From Leptidea sinapis (taxonomy: Eukaryota; Arthropoda; Insecta; Lepidoptera; Pieridae), in assembly GCF_905404315.1 (NCBI RefSeq), contig NC_066265.1, positions 12,509,501-12,573,500 on the forward strand: DNA of 64,000 nt, in the 5' to 3' direction. The first letter of the stretch is position 1, and every line of letters begins with the position of its first letter. Shown here piece by piece: positions 20,286-28,597 of the stretch. The notes beneath the pieces are model-generated. The model had not been told where the DNA came from. It saw only the letters and a program-made list of their open reading frames with translations, and did no database searches. Position numbers and translations under genes: made by a program.

Positions 20286-21411
20286 GTAATGTTGGAGTTT
20301 TGTAGCTTTTTAAATATTTTTCTTTAAATAAACTATAATTAATTGAAGTAACGATGTATTTTCTTTATAGAGTTCAATTATAGTCGCCGATGTTAACAGT
20401 GAAATAGCCCGAAATACTACTAACGTACTTAATGGAATAAAATCTGAAACTGATGATTATCTCGGTAAAGATGCAGAGTCTGTGGATATTATAGACCTTT
20501 TTGCGGAAAATGCTGGATCACTATACCCAACTACATCAGCAGCGATGATGGCACAAGCTGCTCTGTCAGATAAATCACCAGAAGATCAACTGGAAGATAT
20601 CAAAGGTATAGCAAGTCAAATAACAATGGCAATTGAGAGTGAAATGGCAAATCTTCTATCTTATGCTGTCACGACATACGATAAAGACACTGGAAAAAAT
20701 ACTCTACGAAAGAAACGGTCAATTGAATCACCTCTAGATAGCACTCAACTTGTAATGAGATTACTGAAACATATAAAATCAAACAACGATTACCAAAATA
20801 TAGCAATTGAGAAAATGATGAGTGCTCAAGAGATTGCTGATAAATACAACATTCCATTTAAAGCTGATCCTGAAATTTTAAGTGATCTTGCATTGGCTGG
20901 TAATGAGCAGGTTAAGGAACTAACTTCAATAATAAAAGATGCGTGCGACTTGAAAAATACATCAAGATGTGAATCTCAAGTAATTAAGAATTGTCAGGAA
21001 TCTAACAAAACAAACATTGCTGTACCGGCAACAAAAGAAAAATTCCAGACTCATGACAAAGATTTTGCAAGGTATAACTCTTACTTTTCTGAGTCACAGC
21101 CAATTTCCTGCAGCCCAGTTACGCCAAGGCCTAGCTTTTATGATTCTATATCGTACAATCCAAACGAATACTCTTACTGTCCGATGGAACAAGTGCCATC
21201 CAATTTTATGTTTGACGAACCTGAGGAGTTAGTTGGTGAAGAGATTGAAGAGACTGTATCGTCGAAAGTATTCATAGAGGATGAACAGGAACCTGGCACA
21301 TCCACAGTCAATCATGTTACGCACTACACAATAACGGAAAAATCTCACTTCAGGAAGCCACACATTGAAAAATTACCAGAACAAATGCAATATTACTTCT
21401 TTCTAATGTAA
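20247..21411 (+). CDS. Secreted acidic protein with furin site, unknown family
   Basis: Exons 20247-20285 and 20371-21411 join in phase 0 into 359 aa. Exon 1 (MTPIYFAVVLIIQ) plus SSIIVA of exon 2 form a signal peptide. The chain then shows helical stretches (NSEIARNTTNVLNGIKSETD; EDQLEDIKGIASQITMAIES), a dibasic furin-type site RKKR at residues 126-129, a second helical block, a cysteine cluster (DACDLKNTSRCESQVIKNC), and a Ser/Pro/Tyr-rich acidic tail (PEELVGEEIEE). No enzyme domain was recognised. The tandem position 219 bp behind the Pro/Tyr-rich gene, a similar signal-peptide exon and a TATA promoter suggest co-expression, perhaps in ovarian follicle cells. This is inference only. The AATAAA at 21495 fits the 3' end. 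Confidence 0.75.
20371..21411 (+). CDS. Unknown secreted protein exon 2
   Basis: Acceptor TTTTCTTTATAG; 346 sense codons and TAA with no break. The frame is open from the splice site; the first in-frame codons SSIIVADVNS precede any internal Met. Confidence 0.8.
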   Translation, partial: SSIIVADVNSEIARNTTNVLNGIKSETDDYLGKDAESVDIIDLFAENAGSLYPTTSAAMMAQAALSDKSPEDQLEDIKGIASQITMAIESEMANLLSYAVTTYDKDTGKNTLRKKRSIESPLDSTQLVMRLLKHIKSNNDYQNIAIEKMMSAQEIADKYNIPFKADPEILSDLALAGNEQVKELTSIIKDACDLKNTSRCESQVIKNCQESNKTNIAVPATKEKFQTHDKDFARYNSYFSESQPISCSPVTPRPSFYDSISYNPNEYSYCPMEQVPSNFMFDEPEELVGEEIEETVSSKVFIEDEQEPGTSTVNHVTHYTITEKSHFRKPHIEKLPEQMQYYFFLM

Positions 21412-21494
21412 TTTAATATCATTAAGGTTATTTTTATTATTAAAATAGGATGAAATGATACACAAGAGCAACTTCATAATTATTTAATACAATG

Positions 21495-21500
21495 AATAAA
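21495..21500 (+). promoter_or_regulatory. Poly(A) signal
   Basis: AATAAA 84 bp after the stop of the unknown secreted-protein gene. Confidence 0.45.
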
Positions 21501-21990
21501 TATACAATTGTAATAACTTATTCTAAATTATTTCTTTGGTGATATTTGGCACGTTTCTATGGCAACCATTATATTTAATTATTGGTAACGGATTATTCAA
21601 ATATGATAACAATTCTACAGTTGTTGGCTTTGTGTTCTGATTTTAAAAGTTGTTTTTTCTTATATGGGTTCAATTTACTTATTTCACCAATATGCACTTT
21701 ATGTAACCATAAATCCCGCCATGTTAAATAAATAATGAAATAATAATTTATGATAGTGATTCGTCTTTTAATTATTTGATAGAAAGATAAAGTAGAATCG
21801 AATATTACTTAAATTTATCAAAAATTTGGATAAATACTATTACTTTCTGGATTTACTTAAAACAAAAAATTAGGATCCATACCTCCTTATTTTATATAGC
21901 TAATCAAGAATATTTTTTTATTCTTAACTATTCATTGTTTTCACATTGTGCGCTCATGATTAGTCAGTAATAATTTAGGTATTTACAAGC
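21501..21990. other. Unassigned AT-rich DNA
   Basis: No coding exon or repeat end recognised. Confidence 0.5.
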
Positions 21991-21996
21991 CTTAGA

Positions 21997-22425
21997 TCAA
22001 GCATTGGTCTCTGCTGCGCTCCAACTAGATACCGCACTACCTGAGAACAATAGCTTTTTTATTACAGCAACTGTTAGATGCTTATGTGCGTGGCATCTTG
22101 ACAATCAATCGCATTTACGCTTCGTGTTATTTTACTTTTAAATTAATAAAATACAAACTTTTTACTAATGATCTTTGATCCCAATTCCCAATGTCTTTCT
22201 TATTTCTTGTAGTATTTTCACAAATTTTTACTACGCAACCCGGTATTTTAGTTTCAATTATTAGCAAAGTTTAACATGTGGCACGTCAACGTCACACATT
22301 GTTCGAGAATGGCTCGAGTACGCCCACTTGGGCGTTGTATTAGTTGTCGCACTTTACGATAATGCCTTCGATATCTAGTAGGAGCGCAGCGTAGACCAAT
22401 CCTTAATTTAAGTTACAAACATTAC
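21997..22425 (+). mobile_element. MITE, 'GGATTGGT..GCTGCGCTC' family, copy 2
   Basis: Left end AAGCATTGGTCTCTGCTGCG and right end the complement of AAGGATTGGTCTACGCTGCG form inverted repeats that extend through CTCC.ACTAGATA. The internal sequence matches 3608-4020. No coding capacity. Confidence 0.6.
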
Positions 22426-22429
22426 ATAA

Positions 22430-23077
22430 TATTAATTTACATATAAAATAATGTTTTTAAATAATACAATTTCTTCTTTAACTTTAACGATTAACTTATA
22501 CTTTTCCTATGCTATCTCCAAGGTGGTGTCTTTACATTAACATATCACATACTTCTTAGTTTGGGACTCCTGAAGTCAAAATAAATAATGAAGACTACTA
22601 AATACCTCAATGAAGAGAGATCATTGATTTAACTAAAACATTAATTGAACATTTTTCCGTTGTTTGCAATGTAGTTGCGAAAACTCAAATTAAGTTGATC
22701 CCAAAACTCAATGCTAAAGACAATTTAAACCGCTTTTCTCTTTTGAAAATATCGGATAGCCACGTATAAGCTGTAATCATAATTATAAATATATTTTTTA
22801 TTCATCAAAACTGGGTGCCTATTCTGAACAAATTCATGAAGAAAAAAAAACGGTTATCCCACGGAAATAGCAAATCATTGATTTGAATAACTTTAGCTAT
22901 GTGCGTTGGGATATATAGATAAGTATTCAAAATTCACAATGTTATTCATAAATCCTTTTCCCCTTTTTCTGGCCCCGCTGCCGCCGGCTTTGTCAACTGT
23001 CGTTGAAATTTGATAGGTACACGAGTTTTTGATATTAGTCTAGAACAAGATAGACCATGGCAAATGGAAAACATCGA
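22430..23077. other. Unassigned AT-rich DNA
   Basis: Nothing coding or clearly repeated was recognised. Confidence 0.5.
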
Positions 23078-23290
23078 TGAAAACAGGCCAGGTTTATTAC
23101 TTTAGTTTGCGTGACAAGCTACGTCTTACACTCGGGATTTGTATGTCAATTTGTGTTAGTGTGCAGGCATTGCTCAAAATAGAGGTTATCAGTTAACCTC
23201 AAATTTTTTCGAGGCTTTCACAGCTATCACAGTCTATCTAGACCTATAAAATATCTAAGGCTTGCACTATACCGCTTGACGGCAGAATAT
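23078..23290 (+). repeat. Interspersed repeat W
   Basis: ACAGGCCAGGTTTATTACTT, CTACGTCTTACACTCGG, CAAAATAGAGGTTA, CACAGTCTATCTAGACC. Copy of 8545-8755. Confidence 0.6.
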
Positions 23291-23540
23291 TGCTTGACTG
23301 TGAATGTAAGAAAGCCGGTGTCACTAAAATGTCAAATTAAATTAATTCTTCCTTCGTCTTCAGTTAGGTATTCAGGGTGATGTCTCCATTTATTCCAAAA
23401 TGTTTATTCATAATGATATTCTTTATCTGTGCGCGTAGTACGCAGAGTATGCACTATTATAACTTGCATGGGGTTGGTATCTGCAATGAGAATAATAATT
23501 TTTGAAGTGATAATTATTTAGCGGCGTTGAGCAATTGTCT

Positions 23541-24050
23541 TGTGATGGGTCGCGACCAAAGAGTATAATAATATATGGGGAAAAGAGAGCCCTCTCTACG
23601 CATTATGAGCTGTCTATTTGAAAGCTGGCGCCATCTGGAGATTGGCCCCGAAAATAACTATATATAAGCTCGAAATTATAAAATTCATTTTTAATGTTCT
23701 GACGCAATTAAATAAGTAACTCTACTTTTTAATGTAGGTATTGCAATTTTTTACCATGTTGAAGTTGCGCGTAGAGTTAGTTATCTAATATTGTCACAAC
23801 ATAGAACAAAAAGAATAGATTTAGTAGTGTAAATATGCAAAATGGAACACGAGAGCTACATACATGTGCAAACGCTAGGCGTAGCCGCCATTTTATGACC
23901 AGTGGGCAGTCACACAAATAAAGAAAAGTTGAAAGGTTTCAAAGCGAGTGACAGCTACGAAAGCTTTCATTTTCGGGCCAACTAACAGATGGCACTACAG
24001 TCTTCTGAAAACGTCACTATAAGGCGTCTATCCCACCCCTGGTCGCACAT
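23541..24050. mobile_element. Long-TIR MITE-like element
   Basis: The left side (GGGTCGCGACCA..GGCGCCATCTGGAG.TTGGCCCCGAAAAT) and right side (complement GCGACCAGGGGTGGGATAG..GTGCCATCTGTTAGTTGGCCCGAAAAT) are imperfect inverted repeats around an AT-rich core. No coding frame. Confidence 0.45.
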
Positions 24051-24084
24051 GCCACGTGTCCTCATCAAGAATTCGTAAGACAAT

Positions 24085-24545
24085 TTTATACAGTGTTTTG
24101 GTACCAGATTGTCTTATGTATGACGCGATTATAACTTAATATATTCTGACGTCATTTGCACGAAGTATTACTACATAGACACCAGGAGAACATAAATATG
24201 GTAGTATGGAACGTAAGTATCCATCACTACACTGTCGGTAATGTCTTTCATAGCGGTTAAAATCATGTGTCATCCTTGCAACAATTACCAGGACTTCATA
24301 TGCAGTTTAGAGGTTCATGTACAATGCACATCTTAAAATTATTATTATGTATGTTCAATCTTTTGTTTCAACTATGATTGCCTGGTACTAAAACGCTCTG
24401 TCCTATCTCATTTTCTCCCACGTTATATCTTATGAATTTATGTTTTCACTGTCTCGCTTTTTCGTTTCATTGACGTTCAAATCACAATGATGGTAAGGAA
24501 GTTTTCACTTCAAAACAGTGAATTGCACATAAACTATAACACTGT
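24085..24545 (+). repeat. Repeat T (shared with 60565-60900)
   Basis: The first half (GTTTTGGTACCAGATTG, ATATTCTGACGTCAT, CTACATAGACACCAG, GTGTCATCCT..CAACAA) matches 60655-60850 in the same orientation. The second half (TGCCTGGTACTAAAACGCTC, TCTCATTTTCTCCCACGTTA) matches 60570-60690 in reverse, so the unit itself has inverted halves. Confidence 0.5.
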
Positions 24546-24639
24546 TATGCCACCGATCTACCCTTAATAGTGACGTAAGCGTAATCGCTTACTGCCGTAT
24601 ATCATGGGCAGCTTGAAGGGTTGAATTCAACCCTTTAAG

Positions 24640-24775
24640 ATGCCACTACTTTTAAAGAGGACAGGTTGCTGGTATTCTCTTAAGATGAAATCCTAAAAAA
24701 TCCTTCCTAAAAGGCTGGCAACTCTAATTTGATTCCTTCGGTGTTGCGGGAGAATGTGGGTGTTGGTGATGACGA
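24640..24775 (+). mobile_element. Decayed LINE family D 3' end
   Basis: CCTTCCTAAAAGGCTGGCAA, TTTGATTCCTTCGGTGTTGC and GAGAATGTGGGTGTTGGTGA recall the family D end at 14640-14700. A 78-codon open stretch at 24754-24990 that starts in it has no recognisable homology. Confidence 0.4.
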
Positions 24776-25206
24776 ACGGCCGTAACCAATATTCAGTCTT
24801 ACTCTTACATGAGATAATAATCTCACCTTATCCGCACACGCTTTCTGTCAATGGGACGACGTATAGCTTACCAGCGATAGAAGTTTGTATGGAAATTTCA
24901 ATTCACGCGCCCCAATATAAGGCAATAAGAATGACTTATCGGGTATATTGGGACAGCTTCAGATTATTGACTGCTAATAACTGGCAGTAGAAGATAGTAA
25001 TTTATCTCTATGTGTAGATAAAACATCAGGTTCCGTTTCGTTCATGAAAAGGATGACCCAAACGCTTATTTGTCCTCTAACTCCGATGAAAAAAACATCC
25101 TGAATACCCTTTTTCAGATTCTTCCTTAGTTGTTTGCGAGTAGAAGCATCTAATTAGGTGCTTGGTTTGTTACAATGGCGTAGAAACTTCGAGAGGCGTA
25201 GCTTAC

Positions 25207-25446
25207 CGAGATAGAACCCCGATCCCACCGCACTACCCCCGCCTCTGACTTGATGGTACGTCTGTCTTTATGTCAGCCAGCAATGTAGTGAGTATAATCG
25301 CTTACCGAACTGTATGTGCATGCGCCGGATATAGGGGTCCACTTGCGCTTGGGTCTCCTGCGTAGGGCTGCGCCAGCGAGTAGGGCTCCGCTGTCTGAGG
25401 CTCGCGTCGCCGCGGGGCGCTCCGCTGTGGACTTTGCTCTGGTGGG
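25207..25446 (-). CDS. Candidate C-terminal exon(s) of the T-box gene
   Basis: A GC-rich island in AT-rich DNA, open on the - strand. Exon 25446-25306 (acceptor ATTAACTTCAG, possible donor GTAAGC) encodes PPEQSPQRSAPRRREPQTAE then PYSLAQPYAGDPSASGPLYP and AHAHTV. It enters one base into a codon, compatible in phase with exon 37917-37984. If the donor is not used, the frame ends in TAA immediately (HTVR, stop). If it is used, a 61-bp intron leads to a 38-bp exon (25244-25207, GGGSAVGSGFYL). Pro/Ala/Tyr-rich tails are usual in TBX1-type proteins. However, the direct join would change the conserved W to C, so another exon probably intervenes. It could also belong to a different - strand gene. 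Confidence 0.4.
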
Positions 25447-25524
25447 CTGAAGTTAATATAACGTAAATGTAAGCTTAAAACAAGAAAATTATTAAAACCT
25501 CATTATTATTTTAGTTATAATATT

Positions 25525-25882
25525 ATTAAGAGGGCAATGGAGAGGGCTATGCTCGAAGTTTCCCTGCGAGATCGAATCAGAAATGAGGAGATCCGTAGGA
25601 GAACCAAAGTAACCGACATAGTCCAAATGATTCCGAAACTGAAGCGGCAGTGGGCAGGGCAAATAGTTCGACGGACAGATGGCCGTTGGGGCAGTAAAGT
25701 CCTTATAATGGCGACCTCGTACGGGAAGACGCAGTGTTGGTAGGCCCCCCACAAGATGGACGGACGATCTGGTCAAGATCGCCGGAATACGTTGGATGAG
25801 GGCAGCGCAGGACCGATTGTCGTGGAAATCTTTGGGGGAGGCCTTTGCCCAGCAGTGGACGTCTTCCGGCTGATGATGATTA
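25525..25882 (+). mobile_element. RTE-like LINE 3' ORF remnant
   Basis: Encodes RAMERAMLEVSLRDRIRNEE, then IVQMIPKLKRQWAGQIVRRT, then after a frame change GRPPTRWTDDLVKIAGIRWM and SWKSLGEAFAQQWTSSG with TGA. This KWAGH..R..GRP..RW.DD..AG..W..A..R..W..L.EAFAQQ pattern is the C-terminus of RTE-type LINE ORFs. Other copies at 34243, 44135 and 50963. Confidence 0.6.
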
Positions 25883-25906
25883 CTAGCTGACCCGACAGAC
25901 ACTCAT
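25883..25906 (-). mobile_element. Helitron 3' end fragment
   Basis: CTAGCTGACCCGACAGACAC only; the rest of the element is gone or different. Confidence 0.35.
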
Positions 25907-25996
25907 AATAAGAAAAAACTCTTGCGGGTGTAAATGAATATACTCGGCAAAAGGAATATACAAACCTACCTTTCAAGGCTCTATGCTTTATGTATA

Positions 25997-26958
25997 TACA
26001 GGGTGGTCGAAAAGTCCATTAACATTTGATTCGGTTGCCGCGTCTAGCAGCGGTGGCGGAGGGGGGTGGAGGTTACGCATTGCAAGAGCGGCCAATGGGA
26101 ATTTAGTACCATGGCGTCGTTCAACGGTAGTCAATGTGCGTTTAGTGTACGCGAGTAATATCGAAACAACGATTCTGCGACCTTAGCTCAACGAAAGTTT
26201 TGCAATCATTACAAGATACGACACAAAAATGAAGCTCCATCAGGTGTGTTAATTAAAAAATGGGTGCTCAAGTTTGAGAAGACGGGTTCAACAATGGATT
26301 TACCTCGATCTGGCCTGCCTAGAACCTCGAGGGACCCCGAAAACGTGGAGCGAGTAAAATCGTCTGTTCGTGGCCAACCTGGACTTTCAACTCGAAAGCG
26401 GTCTGCTGTCCTTAACGTGCCAAGATAATGATGTATTAAACCGCATTCTCATGAAAGATTTAAGTCTACATCCCTATAAAATCCAAATGGTGCAGGAATT
26501 AAGACCTCAGGACCATGCCACTAGGTTGCAGTTTGCGAACGAAATGGTTGAGCGATTCACAAGTTTTACAAACATTTTTTTCTCAACGAGGCACACTTCC
26601 ACCTAAATGGGAAAGTTAATAGACATAATTGTCATTATTGGAGTGACACTATGTCATGGTGATCAAAAACCCCTGCATTCCAGCCAACCAACCCAGACAC
26701 TCTTGACGAATTAAAGGATCGTATTCGCACAGAAATCCAAAACATCTCAACAGAAACATGTAAAGCTGTCATCGAAAATTTCCGCTCTAGATTGCAGCAA
26801 TGCCAGAATAATGAAGGATTGCATATGGATGATGTGATTTTGAAGAAATAAATTCCCCTTTTGTTTAGTATCGAAAACAATAAACAATTTAGATCTACTG
26901 TAATTAGTTTTTTTTTAATCATAATTCCAATTAGAAACGGACTTTTGGCCACCCTGTA
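25997..26958 (+). mobile_element. Internally deleted Tc1/mariner element
   Basis: Ends are inverted repeats: left ACAGGGTGGTCGAAAAGTCC (from 25998), right the complement of ACAGGGTGGCCAAAAGTCCG, flanked by TA. Inside are broken pieces of a transposase: helix-turn-helix part (VLIKKWVLKFEKTGSTMDLP, DPENVERV.SSVRGQPGLST), a middle piece (MKDLSLHPYKIQMVQELRPQ, RLQFANEMVE) and the C-terminal IRTEIQNISTETCKAVIENF with TAA near 26850. The pieces lie in different frames, and the catalytic core between about 26640 and 26700 is deleted. A dead copy that could only be mobilised in trans. Confidence 0.75.
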
Positions 26959-26995
26959 TATATCGTAGTCAATATATTGGTATATATAACGATAA

Positions 26996-26997
26996 TC

Positions 26998-27040
<43 letters not shown>

Positions 27041-27211
27041 TTATTTTGTGCGTCTGTTGTAACTGAACTCCTCCTAAACGACTGGACCGATTTTGATGAT
27101 TTTTTTGTGTGTTCCAGTGAAATTGAGATTGGTTTAGATTCTCAATTCCGTGCATATAATATAATTTAATTTAAGACGTGTGTACTGGACAACGTCTGTC
27201 GGGTCCACTTG
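26996..27211 (+). mobile_element. Helitron-like element, TA-repeat head subfamily
   Basis: TC then a long (TA)n run (27001-27036), CTCCTCCTAAACGACTGGAC, and tail ACAACGTCTGTCGGGTCCAC then TTG where CTAG is expected (one substitution). Confidence 0.5.
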
Positions 27212-27354
27212 TATATATATTATTATTATTTTTTTTATTATGACGACCTGTATTTATGTACTTAGTAAACTATTTAACGTCCGATCCATTTGCAAAAAAT
27301 TTCACACGTACTATAATCATAACTTTGGCTTTAAGACCTTCACACTAGGATAAT

Positions 27355-27425
27355 AATTTGTACTGTATGAAAATAGAGGTTAACAGTTCGCCCATATTTT
27401 TTCGACTTGTTCACAGCTGTGATGT
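27355..27425 (+). repeat. Interspersed repeat W, partial
   Basis: GAAAATAGAGGTTAACAGTT and TTTTTTCGACTTGTTCACAG only. Confidence 0.4.
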
Positions 27426-27733
27426 TGTTTCAATCTTCATTCTCATTGTTAGAAACAAATTGAAATATTTGTAAAAATCATAAGAACTGAGAAGAATTAA
27501 TTAATCTACAGTATACACCAACGAACATCACCATCAATTTCAAAGTTTTAAAGACATTTAACATAAAAAGCTTGAAAGATGACAAGTAATCATTAAGGTG
27601 GAGTCAAGTTACAGGACTAATTCTTTATTGTGACTGGGAATGACAAATAGTCGCCATAATTCATTCCCGCGGGCCGCTTCGCCCCTAGATACCAGGAAAT
27701 CTTTAGTTTATGGTTAGTGTGGCCATATTCATG

Positions 27734-28204
27734 AAGTATTAAAAGGCATTTATTTTCACAAAATTGATTCCTTCAGAATTCTTTTTGATGTCATTTCTTA
27801 TACTACTAGATACTACTACCGCTTCGGAAACAAATGGCGCTCTGAGAGAGAAGAAGCGGCGCAAGAAACTCTCCCAGCATTCTTTTTTTTGCGCTCTTTT
27901 CAATAAAAATATACAATATTGTACAGTCGCTATAAAATAATCACAATCTAGTCCCAGGCTGTCCGATCATTTAGATATTCAGCAGTGGAGTAATAGGATT
28001 TACGACAGAGCCATTTTTTTATAAAACATTTAAATTTATTTATAGATAATGCCTGAACAGTGGCTGGGACTTTATTGTAGAAGTGTACACATTTACCCTT
28101 AAAGCTATTATGTATCTTATGAAGCCTACTAGAATTAGGTACAAGCAATCCATTATTTCTAGTGTTATAATAATGAAAATCACTATTAAGAGCAAAGTAT
28201 TAAA
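27734..28204 (-). mobile_element. 5'-truncated CR1-like LINE (family A) with 10-bp target duplication
   Basis: AAGTATTAAA occurs at 27734-27743 and 28195-28204, bracketing the insertion. The - strand encodes the last part of the RT ORF (NSSRLHKIHNSFKGKCVHFY, NKVPATVQALSINKFKCFIK, KWLCRKSYY). This is followed by the GC-rich 3' region with GGAGAGTTTCTTGCGCCGCT and TCTCAGAGCGCCATTTG. Near-identical to the 3' end of 35965-37695. Confidence 0.7.
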
Positions 28205-28597
28205 GTACATTAGTTTTTTTTATAAACTTAACTCAAAATTAATATAACTTTATATATTTAATTTTGAATATTTGTTTATAATTATTTGCTTTATCTATTA
28301 TTATTTAATTTTATACAGTTCTTATTATAAGATGCTATAAAGTTAGATAAATATTGTTCAAGTGTCAGTCTTAGTTCTATTTCAATAATTATTAACATTA
28401 AATGAAATTACATAGCAGACGGTAATCGCTGGTTGGCTCTGCACAGGGTTTCCTAGTGAGCCATCCAGAGGAATTTAATTTAAAGGTGCCTCTTTGTATC
28501 TGTTTTTGAGATTGAGACTGTAAATTTATATTTGGCATGAAAAACAATGTATTTAATTATAATTTATAATAAATAAATGAAATAATATATCTCAAGA

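Noticed and set aside
24754..24990. 78-codon open frame on the + strand
   Set aside because: Begins inside a decayed LINE end and has no recognisable domain, splice context or promoter.
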